Origin: Elusimicrobiota bacterium
GTDB taxonomy: Bacteria > Elusimicrobiota > Elusimicrobia > UBA1565 > UBA9628
Reading direction: 5' to 3'
Length of the DNA stretch: 50,079 bases
NCBI GenBank assembly: GCA_027406905.1
Contig: DAHZHT010000005.1
Coordinates: forward strand, 1-50,079
The position numbers and the translations under genes were made by a program. Below the pieces are notes generated by a model. It saw nothing but the letters and a program-made list of their open reading frames with translations, was not told the DNA's origin and did no database searches. Of this stretch, positions 19,701-31,782 are shown piece after piece; the stretch's first letter is position 1, and each line of letters opens with the position of its first letter.

Positions 19701-22019
19701 ATGCGAAAAAAAACGAAAATTTTAACGGCTCTTTTACTCATAAGCCTTGTTCGTTCAAGTTATAGCGATATGTTTTCAGGGACCGTTTATAACGACGAAA
19801 ATAAACCCTTGGCGAATGTCCAGGTGACCGTGCCCGCTCTCCAAAAAGGGGTTGTCACCGATTCATCGGGAACCTTTCATATCGATATTCCGCCGGGAAA
19901 TTACGCGATGGGATTTCATCGCCTGGGATATGCCGATCATTCCGAGACGATTTTTGTTCCAAGCCCGGTCCCCATTAAGGTGACGCTTAGCGAAAGCGCG
20001 TTAGCGGCCCAACCCATCACTATTTCTGCGGAACCCACGCCCAGCCCGGTTTTAACCACCCCCGCCAATGTCACGGTTCTTCAAGGACACCAATTAGAGC
20101 AAAAAGCTCGCGAAAACGTGATGGACGCGATTAAAAACGAGCCCGGGGTCAACATGATTACGGTCGGCCCCAGCGTCTCAAAACCTTCCGTCGACGGACT
20201 TAATTCAGAAGATCTCGTGATTGTCGAAGACGGAGTCCGAAGCGAATCCTTGGCTTGGGGAGAAGAACATGCCCCGGAAATAGACACCTTAACAGCGGAC
20301 CGGATCGAGGTTTTAAGAGGAGCGGCGACGTTAATGTACGGCTCAGACGCCTTGGGTGGCGTTATCTCGGTCAATAAAGCTCCTCTGCCTTCGGCCGCGC
20401 TGGGGGCCGAACCTCTCTCGGGGAAAATCGTGACCGATGTCGAATCGGTCAATCAAAGCGCGGCGGAAGGCGTGGTGTTGCAAGGAGCTCAAGGCGATTG
20501 GGGATGGAGAAGCGATCTCAGCGAACATCAGGCGGGAAATATTTACACTCCCAATGGGACCATTGCCAACACCGCCTCCAAAGAGGTCAATGGAAGCGGG
20601 GAAATTGGAGTCACCAAGGATTGGGGCGATCTGACGATGGATTACAGTCATTTCACGAAACACTTGCAACTGGATGAATCGGCGACTCAACAGGACAATG
20701 AATTCCAGGATTTGGCCCATGACAACGGAGATATCCACGCCGATATTAAAACTGATGGGCTTTTTAATTATGAAGTCACCGCGGGATACGACCGCGTCAA
20801 CCGCGAAGAATATAACGGCTACGTTAACAGCGACAACGGCCTAGGAGGTTTTCCTACTCCTCCGTCGCTTGAGGCCAACTGGATCGAAACGAGTTACACC
20901 GTCAATATCAAGGCGCATCAAAAACAAATCGGCCCTTTTCAAGGAACCTTCGGATTTACCTCAGACAATAAAAATGAATTGGCCGGCGGAATCGACCAAC
21001 TCATTCCATCAACGAATTGGAATGAATACGGTGAGTACGCCTATGAGGAAGCTCATTTTGGCTCGGTTAAATTGACCGCCGGAATCAGAGGCGATGAAAA
21101 TCAGCTCAACGCCGATTCCTATCAATCCGCGAATATGACCTCTAACGCCGCGTTGGCCGCAGCTAACGGGCTCTCATCAATTCAAGCCCAAACCAGGAAT
21201 TACGAGGCCTTGACCGGCGCCTTGGGCGGGGTTTGGCATATCATCAAACCCCTCGCTTTTGCCGTCAATGTGGGACGCGGCTATAGAAATCCCGATGAGT
21301 TTGAACTCTTCGCTTTTGGAGAACACGAGGGAACCGGGCAATTCGCGGTGGGAGACCCCAATCTTCAGCCGGAAACTTCGATGGATTCCGACGCCTCTTT
21401 GCGCTGGGTTTCGTCTAAATTTCGCTCAAACCTCGACTATTTTTATAACCACATTAACAATTACATTTACGCGCAACCAACCAATCTAAATGCAACCGAC
21501 GTCTATACCGGAAACCCCTTGCCGGTTTTCCAAACCACCCAAGGAAACTCCATCCTTCAGGGGGCCACGGTTCGCTTTGAGGAGGACGCCCTTGAATGGC
21601 TGGAGCTGAAAGAAGGCTATGACCATATTCGCGCTGAAAATATATCGACCGGGCAATCAATTCCCTTTATTCCAGCCGACCGCTTCTTATTGGGCTTTAA
21701 GATTCACAAGAAAAAATGGGGAAATTTCTATCATCCCTATTTCGGGGCCAACACTCGCATCGTCCTCGCTCAAAACCAACCGGGGCCCCCATCCACCAAA
21801 AACCTCATCGACACGCCCACCGGTGGATATACGGTTTTTGGCCTCAGCTTTGGCTGGAGAATCCTGGTCATGCAAAACCCGCTCAGCTTTGATTTCGGCG
21901 CCGATAACCTCCTTAATAAAGCCTATGCCGATTCGATGAGCGTCTATGACAAACAATTCGGCTTTGTCGAGCCGGGGAGAAACCTTTACATGAAGGTTTC
22001 CGTTCCTTTTGGAAGTTAA
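19701..22019 (+). CDS. TonB-dependent outer-membrane receptor with carboxypeptidase-like N-terminal domain
   Basis: 772 residues. A signal peptide (about 1-22, cleavage after SSYS) is followed by a carboxypeptidase-regulatory-like beta domain (about 24-95: GTVYNDENKPLANVQVTV, TDSSGTFHIDIPPGNY). The plug domain (about 110-230) has VDGLNSEDLVIVEDGVRSES and IEVLRGAATLMYGSDALGGVI. The remainder is a 22-strand-type barrel ending in an aromatic-containing strand (LYMKVSVPFGS). It imports a ligand across the outer membrane using energy from TonB-ExbB-ExbD, whose genes follow. The plug wording is reminiscent of zinc (ZnuD-like) receptors, and the small His/Cys neighbour also suggests a metal, but the ligand is not established. 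Confidence 0.9.
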   Translation: MRKKTKILTALLLISLVRSSYSDMFSGTVYNDENKPLANVQVTVPALQKGVVTDSSGTFHIDIPPGNYAMGFHRLGYADHSETIFVPSPVPIKVTLSESALAAQPITISAEPTPSPVLTTPANVTVLQGHQLEQKARENVMDAIKNEPGVNMITVGPSVSKPSVDGLNSEDLVIVEDGVRSESLAWGEEHAPEIDTLTADRIEVLRGAATLMYGSDALGGVISVNKAPLPSAALGAEPLSGKIVTDVESVNQSAAEGVVLQGAQGDWGWRSDLSEHQAGNIYTPNGTIANTASKEVNGSGEIGVTKDWGDLTMDYSHFTKHLQLDESATQQDNEFQDLAHDNGDIHADIKTDGLFNYEVTAGYDRVNREEYNGYVNSDNGLGGFPTPPSLEANWIETSYTVNIKAHQKQIGPFQGTFGFTSDNKNELAGGIDQLIPSTNWNEYGEYAYEEAHFGSVKLTAGIRGDENQLNADSYQSANMTSNAALAAANGLSSIQAQTRNYEALTGALGGVWHIIKPLAFAVNVGRGYRNPDEFELFAFGEHEGTGQFAVGDPNLQPETSMDSDASLRWVSSKFRSNLDYFYNHINNYIYAQPTNLNATDVYTGNPLPVFQTTQGNSILQGATVRFEEDALEWLELKEGYDHIRAENISTGQSIPFIPADRFLLGFKIHKKKWGNFYHPYFGANTRIVLAQNQPGPPSTKNLIDTPTGGYTVFGLSFGWRILVMQNPLSFDFGADNLLNKAYADSMSVYDKQFGFVEPGRNLYMKVSVPFGS

Positions 22020-22095
22020 AGGTTCGTTGCAAACCCTAAAGCCCTTTCAGACAAAGCCGCAAATAATTCAGAATATAGCTTGAGGAGAATTTTTT

Positions 22096-22716
22096 ATGGG
22101 TCATCTTGAATTTTTGCAGTCGCTGGCCGCTTCCGGAGGAAGTTGGGTTATTTATCTTCTCTTGGGGTTTTCCATTCTCTCCGCCGGGGTAATCTTGGAA
22201 AGAATCGTCGTCATCTTGCGGCAAGAACGTTACCAAAAAGAAATTCTTCCGCAATTAGATCAAAAATTAGAGTCTCAACAGCCAAGAACAATTCTTGAAA
22301 TTTTAAAACCAGAATCGGTCCTTTTCCCGTTAATCGAAGATCTCCTCGAACACGCCTCTCGCGGGCGAGATATTCTTAATGAACGCCTGGAAACTGGGCT
22401 GACCCTCCAAAAACGCAGGCTTGAAAAACGTGTTCTCATCCTGGGCACCCTGGGAAATAACGCCCCTTTCATCGGTCTTTTGGGAACGGTCTTGGGAGTC
22501 ATTCACGCTTTTCAAAGTCTTGCCACCTCCGCCGGTCAAGGGCCCCAAGTCGTCATGGCGGGATTGGCCGAAGCCTTGGTCGCGACCGCAGTCGGCATCA
22601 TGGTCGCCCTTCCCTGTGTCGCCTCTTATAACTACATCCAGAAAAAAATCAAGGATATTTTAATAGACGCCGACCAATTTGGAAAGCAATTCATTTTAAA
22701 CGTCTCCGATAAATAA
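22096..22716 (+). CDS. exbB: ExbB/TolQ-family proton channel subunit
   Basis: 206 residues. Membrane helices lie at about 15-35 (WVIYLLLGFSILSAGVIL), 113-140 and 155-180. The family motif NNAPFIGLLGTVLGVIHAFQ is present, followed by GLAEALVATAVGIMVALPCV. It forms the pentameric inner-membrane motor with ExbD. A good ribosome binding site (AGGAG) precedes the ATG. It overlaps exbD by one base. ExbB is preferred over TolQ or MotA because tonB and a TonB receptor flank it. Confidence 0.9.
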   Translation: MGHLEFLQSLAASGGSWVIYLLLGFSILSAGVILERIVVILRQERYQKEILPQLDQKLESQQPRTILEILKPESVLFPLIEDLLEHASRGRDILNERLETGLTLQKRRLEKRVLILGTLGNNAPFIGLLGTVLGVIHAFQSLATSAGQGPQVVMAGLAEALVATAVGIMVALPCVASYNYIQKKIKDILIDADQFGKQFILNVSDK

Positions 22717-23117
22717 TGGCTGGAATCACGGAAAACGAAGAGTCGATCACCGGAATCAACGTCACTCCATTGGTCGACATCGTCTTGGTCCTGTTGATTA
22801 TTTTCATGGCCACCGCGCATTTAATCGCGCACCGTTCTTTAAACCTGAGCTTGCCTCGCGTGGCTCATTCACAGGAAACCCCCACCCCCAGCCAACATGT
22901 CACGCTGTCAGCCGATAAAACCCTTCGCTTAAACCAGGTCAAGGTCACCCCCGAAGAGCTCGCGCTCAACCTTGGACAGATGGCTCATGCCGACCCCAAC
23001 ATCAAGGTAACCTTGGGCGCGGACAAGCAAGTTTCCTGGGGAGATGTCGCCCACTTGCTTGATTTGCTCAAGGGGGCCGGCGTTTCCAAGGTCGCTACCG
23101 AAGTCGAACCTAAGTAA
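22716..23117 (+). CDS. exbD: ExbD/TolR-family subunit
   Basis: 133 residues with a single membrane helix near the N-terminus. The channel aspartate is in TPLVDIVLVLLIIFMATA, matching E. coli ExbD D25. The periplasmic domain has VTLSADKTLRLNQ and VTLGADKQVSWGDV. The start ATG shares its first base with the last base of the exbB stop. It couples proton flow to TonB. Confidence 0.92.
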   Translation: MAGITENEESITGINVTPLVDIVLVLLIIFMATAHLIAHRSLNLSLPRVAHSQETPTPSQHVTLSADKTLRLNQVKVTPEELALNLGQMAHADPNIKVTLGADKQVSWGDVAHLLDLLKGAGVSKVATEVEPK

Positions 23118-23118
23118 A

Positions 23119-23799
23119 ATGCCCCTTTTGAGCGATTTCAAATCCCATTTTTGGGATGAGGATACCCTGCTGTGGAAAATGCTGGCTTTGTCGTTTTTCC
23201 TCCATGTAATTTTATTTAATTTGGGAAAAATCTCCTGGACGCCGGCGGAAAAGCCGACCATGGAAATCGATCTAACCTCAAATGTGTCCTTGGGACCTTT
23301 AAAAAAATCGGGAACGCCTCATGCCGCGGCTAAACCCATTCCCAAAAAGGAATGGGTCAAGCCCTCCCCCCGACAAAAGCCTCTTCCGGCTCCAAAGCCG
23401 CAATCAACTCCGGCGGAAATTCCCCAAACTCATCCCAATCCTTTAGCCTCAAAGAGCGAAGGTTCCGGCCTCGCCTCTTCCGGGACTGGCATCCAAGTCT
23501 CAAGGTACCCCCAACTGGTTAATCTCAATCAGCTTCAAGCGCTGCTCAAAAAATTCTATCCGGAAGAGGCGCGGCTTAAGCATATTGAGTCTACCGTCGT
23601 CTTAGACATTCATTTAGACTCCTCCGGGCATGTCGTCGGCGTAAACCTCGTTAAATCCGGGGGTTCCGATTTTGACGCGGCCGCCATTAAAGCCGCGAAA
23701 CTTCTTCGCTTTACCCCAGCCTACATTGGAGACAAACCCGTCGCAGTCAAAATCCGCCAAGCCATCTCCTTTAAAATTGGAGCCGACGATGGCGATTAA
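23119..23799 (+). CDS. tonB: TonB-family energy transducer
   Basis: 226 residues from ATG 23119, one base after the exbD stop. The frame extends 25 codons upstream inside exbD without family support. Architecture is classical: cytoplasmic N-terminus, one membrane helix (about 19-36, MLALSFFLHVILFNLGKI), a Pro/Lys-rich periplasmic spacer (about 70-115), and a TonB C-terminal domain (about 150-222) with VVLDIHLDSSGHVVGVNLV and FDAAAIKAAKLLRFTPA. It spans the periplasm to energise the receptor upstream. Confidence 0.92.
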   Translation: MPLLSDFKSHFWDEDTLLWKMLALSFFLHVILFNLGKISWTPAEKPTMEIDLTSNVSLGPLKKSGTPHAAAKPIPKKEWVKPSPRQKPLPAPKPQSTPAEIPQTHPNPLASKSEGSGLASSGTGIQVSRYPQLVNLNQLQALLKKFYPEEARLKHIESTVVLDIHLDSSGHVVGVNLVKSGGSDFDAAAIKAAKLLRFTPAYIGDKPVAVKIRQAISFKIGADDGD

Positions 23800-23831
23800 T
23801 TTAAAGCGATTCCATCAAGGAAAATGATACA

Positions 23832-24832
23832 ATGAAATCCGAAATGTTCCCCTCGCTTGAGGAGAGACGTAAGCTTAAACAAATTCCCCGACGATTCAAG
23901 GATCGCCGTATTTTGGTCATCGGCGATGTGATGTTGGACCATTATATCCGCGGAAGCGTCAGCCGCCTGTCCCCCGAAGCTCCGGTGCCTATCGTCCAGG
24001 TTAAAGAAGAATCTTTTGTCCCCGGAGGATCCGGAAACGTCGCGTCCAATCTCGCCACTCTTTTAGCCAAAGTCGAGATAATCGGCGTCATTGGAGAAGA
24101 CTCTTCCGGCGTTGAACTCCAGTCGCATTTTGCGGGCTCAAAAATCGGGACTACGGGCTTGGTGAAAGATCCCGCTCGGGTCACCTCCCAAAAATGCCGG
24201 GTGGTCGCCGAAAGGCAACAGGTGGTGCGCTATGACCGGGAATCCATTTCTCCGGTGGCGGGAAAAACCGAAGCCCTGATTTTGTCTCAAATTCGATCCG
24301 AAATAAAAAAATCCGAGGCAGTTATTTTATCCGATTACGGCAAGGGAGTCTTGACTCCAAAAATTCTCAAAACCGCGATCTCTCTTTCGCGCCAGGCTCA
24401 AATTCCCGTCATTGTCGATCCAAAAATCGAGCATTTCAAAAGATATCGGCAAGTGACCTGCGTCACGCCCAACTTGCACGAAGCCTGGAACGGCATGCAT
24501 CGCGTTCCAAAGCCCGGAGAAGAAGAATTGGAAAAATTAGGCCGCGATATCATTAGAACCCTCAACTCCGATTCCGCATTAATCACGCGAGGCCCTGAAG
24601 GAATGAGCCTTTTTCAAAAATCCAAGCCCACCGTTCATGTCCCGGCCCAAGCCCGGGAAGTTTTTGATGTCAGCGGAGCCGGGGACACCGTCATTGCGAC
24701 CCTGACCCTGGCCTTGGCCAGCGGCGCGTCAATGATCGAGGCCGCTCTGCTTTCTAACTACGCGGCGGGCATCGTGGTCGGAAAATTGGGAACCGCGACC
24801 ACGACGATAGAAGAAATCGAGAGCGTCATCCC

Positions 24833-24836
<4 letters not shown>
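23832..24836 (+). CDS. hldA: D-glycero-beta-D-manno-heptose-7-phosphate kinase (single-domain RfaE1/HldA type)
   Basis: 334 residues, PfkB/ribokinase fold. Visible motifs are VIGDVMLDHYIRG, PGGSGNVASNLA and the C-terminal catalytic motif DVSGAGDTVIATL with the base aspartate. It phosphorylates heptose 7-phosphate at C1 for ADP-heptose made for the LPS inner core. The adenylyltransferase half found in fused HldE is absent, so a separate rfaE2/hldC would be expected elsewhere. It begins 32 bases after tonB and its stop overlaps kdsB as ATGA. Confidence 0.9.
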
Positions 24837-28044
<3,208 letters not shown>

Positions 28045-28048
<4 letters not shown>

Positions 28049-28392
28049 AATGCCCGAACTGCAATCATGACAATAAAGACAAGGCCAAGATCTGCAAAAA
28101 ATGCGGAAGGGAAATGTCCTTGCCGCCCGCCTGGTTTCCTGACGCGAAATGGCATTTAAAAACGCTTGGAATCATCTATGTTTGCGTCACCGCCTTTTAT
28201 TACACGGTGACATTCCTTCTCAAACAGCTTCCCAAGCCCTACGATATCCGGAAAATCCCCATTGAAGTGACGCCTTGGCTCCGCAAGGGACCCAAATACC
28301 TCGAAGAAGACCAATTAACTCCTCCTCCAGAGTCTTCTCCGGCGCCTGCCGCGTCTCCAATGCCTTCACCGCCTTCGCCCTCTCATCCGTGA
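28045..28392 (+). CDS. Zinc-ribbon membrane protein of unknown function in the LPS operon
   Basis: 115 residues. The N-terminus is a zinc ribbon with cysteines 3, 6, 17 and 20 (CPNCNHDN, CKKCGRE). A single membrane helix follows at about 38-60 (TLGIIYVCVTAFYYTVTFLL). A short linker and a Pro/Ser-rich tail (about 90-115) complete it. By the positive-inside rule the ribbon is probably cytoplasmic. It is coupled by 4-base overlaps to kdsA and to the lptC-like gene, so it is co-expressed with LPS genes. I do not recognise a named family. A role in LPS assembly is inference from position only. Confidence 0.75.
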
Positions 28393-28919
28393 TCCGAAAG
28401 GGCTTTGGCGCTTTTTTATTTTTAATTCCGTTTTGTTTTTCATCGGCGTGCAAGAAACAGAAAGACGCCATCGAACAAGAGCCGCGCCAAATTATGAGTA
28501 ATTTTGTGATGGACCAATCGGATCTCAACACAAAGATATGGCATTTGATCGCCGACCGCGCGATTTTAGCTGAAGAGAAAAACGAGGCCTATCTGACCAA
28601 TCCCCATATGCTGTTTTATAAGAATAACCGTCCCGACACCAAGGTCAAATCTAAAACCGGGGTCGTCCAAACTGAAACCCATGACGTGGTTTTGTCCAGC
28701 GATGTCGTCGCCGTCTCTTTAAGCGACGACAATCAACTCTATACCTCGCAACTCTTTTATTCCGCGGCCAAACACCAGTTTTTGACCCAAAGGAAAGTAA
28801 AGGTCGTGCGCCCCTCCGGGACGACCTACGGCCAGGGACTGAAAGCCTCTGAAGATCTGTCTCAGATCAAGATTTTTCACCAACAAAGCTTCGTGAGATC
28901 GTCTCCCAGCAAACAATGA
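28389..28919 (+). CDS. lptC: LptC-like LPS export protein
   Basis: 176 residues from GTG 28389, chosen because GTGA overlaps the stop of the preceding gene and it begins a normal N-terminal signal (VIRKGFGAFLFLIPFCFSSAC). The open frame runs 38 codons further back but that part is antisense-like and basic. The segment ends at a cysteine that could be lipidated, though the box SSAC is weak. The rest has the LptC/OstA-type beta-strand pattern (THDVVLSSDVVAVSLSDDNQLYTSQLFYSAAKHQFLT). Identity rests partly on its position directly before lptA and lptB. Confidence 0.72.
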   Translation: MIRKGFGAFLFLIPFCFSSACKKQKDAIEQEPRQIMSNFVMDQSDLNTKIWHLIADRAILAEEKNEAYLTNPHMLFYKNNRPDTKVKSKTGVVQTETHDVVLSSDVVAVSLSDDNQLYTSQLFYSAAKHQFLTQRKVKVVRPSGTTYGQGLKASEDLSQIKIFHQQSFVRSSPSKQ

Positions 28920-29710
28920 AAACGTTTATTTTAGCCGTCCTTCTCTTGCCTTCTTTTAAAATAGCCCACGCGGAAAAAGTAGCCGGGGCTGTGGTGACCA
29001 GCAAAGAATGGGATATTAAGCGCGGCAAAGACACGATTGAAAATTTTTCCGGAGATGTCCATTATCACTCAGGGCCAAACCAAATATGGTCGAACTGGGC
29101 GCGTTTTGACCACGCCCTTCAAAACTGGATTTTTAAAGGCCATGTCAAGGCCTCCCATATCGAGGATTCCGGAACCGTCCTCAAGGCCTATGGGGACAGA
29201 GGCGGATATAATCAAGCCACTCAAAAGGGTTGGCTCAAGCCCAGCGCCAAACAAAAGCAAGTTCTTCTGATTCGCCAACCCCTCAATGAATTTCCCGGGC
29301 ACGCGACTGCCGACAAGGTCCGCTGGGTTGGAACTTCAAAAACGATTTTAGATGGGCATGTCCACGCCCAAAATTTACAAACCGAAAGCTGGTCGGATAA
29401 AAGCGTTATTTTAGAAAACCCCGGCGACAAGCCGGGATGCTCTCTTCGCCGCGTCGTTTTAAGCGGAAGCCGACCCGTGGCCGTCAAATTCCGCCAAACC
29501 CCCAAGGATTGGACCGGAGCGGTCAAGGCCGATCAGCTTAAAATGTTCGAGCCCCACCCTTCAAATCAGGAAGGCTCTGATGGAAGCGATGTCTGCGGAG
29601 AAAGCCGCTATATCGCGCTTGGTCACGCGCGGGGATGGATGGTTTTCAAAAATTCACAAAAACATAAAAAGAAAAAAACAAAACCGAGCAAAGGGAAATC
29701 AAAAAAATGA
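28916..29710 (+). CDS. lptA: LptA/OstA-like periplasmic LPS transport protein
   Basis: 264 residues with a signal peptide (MKTFILAVLLLPSFKIAHA, cleavage at about 19). OstA-type repeats are visible: TIENFSGDVHYHSG, WIFKGHVKASH, TILDGHVHAQNLQTES. LptA forms the beta-jellyroll bridge carrying LPS across the periplasm. Odd feature: the last 20 residues are a very Lys-rich tail. It overlaps lptC and lptB by 4 bases each. It is longer than E. coli LptA (185 residues). Confidence 0.82.
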   Translation: MKTFILAVLLLPSFKIAHAEKVAGAVVTSKEWDIKRGKDTIENFSGDVHYHSGPNQIWSNWARFDHALQNWIFKGHVKASHIEDSGTVLKAYGDRGGYNQATQKGWLKPSAKQKQVLLIRQPLNEFPGHATADKVRWVGTSKTILDGHVHAQNLQTESWSDKSVILENPGDKPGCSLRRVVLSGSRPVAVKFRQTPKDWTGAVKADQLKMFEPHPSNQEGSDGSDVCGESRYIALGHARGWMVFKNSQKHKKKKTKPSKGKSKK

Positions 29711-30426
29711 AATTGGCCGCCGACAATATCCGCAAAAGATACGGAGAAAGAGAGGTCGTCAAGGGAGTTTCCCTTTATGTTCAATCCGGCGAAATCGTGG
29801 GCCTTCTGGGTCCCAATGGAGCCGGAAAAACGACTACTTTTTACAGCCTGGCCGGTTTTATCCGCCCCAACGCGGGCCGCATCATGATCGACGATGAAGA
29901 CGTGACTAAGCTGCCGATGTATCTGCGCTCAAGAAAGGGCCTCAGCTATCTCGCCCAAGAGCCGACTATTTTCCGGGGGTTGACGGTCGAGGAAAATTTG
30001 CGCGCGATTTTAGAGAGAATATCCAAAAGCCGTATCGAACAATTACGCCGCACAAAAGAGTTGCTAGACGAGTTTGGCTTATGGCCGCGCCGAAAGCAGC
30101 TCGCCTCTTCATTGTCGGGAGGAGAAAAAAGGCGCTTGGAAGTCGCCCGCGCCATGATTTCAAACCCCAAATTAATTCTGCTTGATGAGCCTTTTGTTGG
30201 AATCGACCCCATTACGGTTTCTGAATTAAAATCTATCATCACCAAGCTTAAAAGCCAAGGCATCGGAGTTCTGATCACCGATCACAACGTCCGGGAAACT
30301 CTTCCCATCATCGAAAGAGCTTACCTCATCTACGATGGAAAAATTTTAGTCGATGGGAGTTCCGACAAACTCTTAAACGATCCCGAGGCCCGACGGCTCT
30401 ATCTAGGAGAAGATTTCAAAATATGA
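29707..30426 (+). CDS. lptB: LPS export ABC transporter ATPase LptB
   Basis: 239 residues. Complete ABC ATPase: Walker A GPNGAGKTT, Q-loop LAQEPTIFRGLTVEEN (a strongly LptB-like stretch), signature LSGGEKRRLEVARAM, Walker B LILLDEPFVGIDP, and switch His in ITDHNVRET. It powers LPS extraction with LptFG, whose genes are not in this window. It overlaps lptA by 4 bases (ATGA). Confidence 0.96.
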   Translation: MKLAADNIRKRYGEREVVKGVSLYVQSGEIVGLLGPNGAGKTTTFYSLAGFIRPNAGRIMIDDEDVTKLPMYLRSRKGLSYLAQEPTIFRGLTVEENLRAILERISKSRIEQLRRTKELLDEFGLWPRRKQLASSLSGGEKRRLEVARAMISNPKLILLDEPFVGIDPITVSELKSIITKLKSQGIGVLITDHNVRETLPIIERAYLIYDGKILVDGSSDKLLNDPEARRLYLGEDFKI

Positions 30427-31217
30427 TTATGTCAGGATGGTTCCCCGACTTTTTTGTCTTCATCTTGGGTCTTATCGTTGGCAGCTTCACCAATGTCCTG
30501 ATTTACCGCCTTCCCAAGGAAGAGTCTCCCGTTTTCCCCGCTTCCCATTGCCCCCAATGCGGCCACCCTATCGCTTTCTATGACAATGTTCCGGTGTTTA
30601 GCTACCTCGCGCTCAAAGCCCATTGCCGCCACTGCCATGGATTTATTTCGCTTCGCTATCCGCTCATTGAGATCGGACTAGGAATCTTGTCGGTCGCGCT
30701 TTGGCAGCGCTGGAAAGCGGCCCCTTTATGGTTTTTTTCAACCCTGATTTCTTCCTCCGCTTTAGCGGCGGTTTCTCTCATCGATTTTGAGACTTTTTTA
30801 ATCCCCGACATTTTATCCTTGGGACTCATCGTCTTGGGGTTCTTATCGTCTCCTTTTAATCCCTTATTTGGAAAAGCCGCCTGGTGGATGAAATTATGGA
30901 TTAGTTTTAGAGGCGCCCTCGTAGGCTTTCTTGTTTGCGCCGCTATCGCCTGGATAGGCGAAAAAATATTCAAAAAAGAAGCGCTGGGAGGAGGAGACAT
31001 TAAACTCCTGGCTGCGGTAGGCTCTCTATCCGGATCCTTGGGAGCGTTTAACTGTTTAATGCTCGGCTCTCTTTTAGGAACCTTCTACGGGATTGCCCTC
31101 ATTATCAGGGGCAAGGTCACGCGCTCCGATCCAATTCCCTTTGGGCCTTTTTTAAGCGCTGCGGCGATTTTTAATTTGTTTTATATCCTGCCCTTTGGAT
31201 TTCCTTTTCGATTTTGA
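30423..31217 (+). CDS. pilD: Type IV prepilin peptidase / N-methyltransferase (PilD-like)
   Basis: 264 residues, about eight membrane helices. It has the N-terminal methylase-type domain with zinc-binding cysteines 43, 46, 68 and 71 (CPQC, CRHC). The aspartyl protease residues are present: D121 in SLIDFETFLIPD and D192 in GGGDIKL. It cleaves and methylates type IV pilins or type II secretion pseudopilins. No pilin or secretion gene lies in the window, so its substrates are elsewhere. The start ATG overlaps the lptB stop; an in-frame ATG two codons later is also possible. Confidence 0.93.
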   Translation: MIMSGWFPDFFVFILGLIVGSFTNVLIYRLPKEESPVFPASHCPQCGHPIAFYDNVPVFSYLALKAHCRHCHGFISLRYPLIEIGLGILSVALWQRWKAAPLWFFSTLISSSALAAVSLIDFETFLIPDILSLGLIVLGFLSSPFNPLFGKAAWWMKLWISFRGALVGFLVCAAIAWIGEKIFKKEALGGGDIKLLAAVGSLSGSLGAFNCLMLGSLLGTFYGIALIIRGKVTRSDPIPFGPFLSAAAIFNLFYILPFGFPFRF

Positions 31218-31248
31218 CCGAGCCCGTCGCCATCTGATAAAATAAAGG

Positions 31249-31270
31249 GATAGGGACAGTCCCCATCTCG
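31249..31270. repeat. Dispersed palindromic repeat, copy 2
   Basis: Shares 22 bases with 19298-19319. The core is GGGACAGTCCCC followed by ATCTCG. It lies between pilD and tRNA-Asn. Confidence 0.8.
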
Positions 31271-31289
31271 CGGGGACGAATGGTTTTAT

Positions 31290-31361
31290 TCCGGGCTAGC
31301 TCAATGGTGGAGCAGGCCGCTGTTAACGGCAAGGTTGTAGGTTCGAGTCCTACGCCCGGAG
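31290..31361 (+). tRNA. tRNA-Asn (anticodon GUU)
   Basis: The acceptor stem TCCGGGC (31290-31296) pairs with GCCCGGA (31354-31360), with discriminator G at 31361. The anticodon loop is CTGTTAA, giving GTT. The T arm GTAGG-TTCGAGT-CCTAC is perfect. No CCA is encoded. The 3' end overlaps the tail of a decayed serine recombinase on the opposite strand. Confidence 0.96.
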
Positions 31362-31562
31362 GAAGTTTCTCAAATCGAGCCCTTTGGCGAATAAGTCAAA
31401 GGGCTTTTTGTATATAAAATCTACGTTTTTTCCAACCAGCATCGAGTTCGATATCACACAATTGAGGATTTCCCGCTTTTCCGACGGAGTTGCGGAAAAG
31501 TATTTATTTTCCAACGCTTTTGCGAGTTCGATAAATTTACGCGCGGGTGTCAAATAAGAATG
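31350..31562 (-). pseudogene. C-terminal remnant of a large serine recombinase
   Basis: About 70 codons in one frame (top near 31562, stop TAG at 31350-31352) encode LTPARKFIELAKALENKYF, then SATPSEKREILNCVISNSML and FIYKKPFDLFAKGLD. This is the usual C-terminal pattern of large serine recombinases: a helix with ELA, PEEKR-type motif, LSN, then KPFDLLAEGL. No resolvase catalytic domain is found upstream; in that frame the upstream DNA is the antisense-like overlap with the lipoprotein gene. It is therefore a decayed remnant. Its position against tRNA-Asn suggests an old integrated element. Confidence 0.65.
31378..31409 (+). terminator. Rho-independent-type hairpin after tRNA-Asn
   Basis: AGCCCTTTG (31378-31386) and CAAAGGGCT (31397-31405) form a perfect 9-bp stem with a 10-base loop followed by TTTT. 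It would terminate the tRNA transcript. On the other strand the same bases encode the KPFDLFAKGL end of the recombinase remnant. Confidence 0.65.
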
Positions 31563-31782
31563 GGGAGCAGTGGATTTTAAGCTTTTTAACTTTTTGCCCC
31601 TGTTGGAAATGATACTGAGCGATTTCCTTAAATTTTGCGCTCTCTTGTTTAGGGGTTTGAATATGAGATTTAAGAGCATAAGGGATGGCTTGTTGAAGTT
31701 GCTGATCCTGGATTTGATTGCCTGCACACGCAGCAAAGAAAATAACAGCGAGAGGCAACACGGCGATGATTAATCTTTTCAT
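31537..31782 (-). CDS. Small predicted lipoprotein, possibly truncated
   Basis: 81 residues. The N-terminus is a lipoprotein signal: MKRLIIAVLPLAVIFFAAC with a lipobox ending in Cys19, followed by a Gln-rich segment. TAGGAG about 10 bases upstream is a plausible ribosome binding site. The last few residues are encoded by DNA that belongs, in another frame, to the recombinase remnant, so the original 3' end may have been replaced. No family recognised. Confidence 0.5.
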   Translation of the reverse strand: MKRLIIAVLPLAVIFFAACAGNQIQDQQLQQAIPYALKSHIQTPKQESAKFKEIAQYHFQQGQKVKKLKIHCSPFLFDTRA

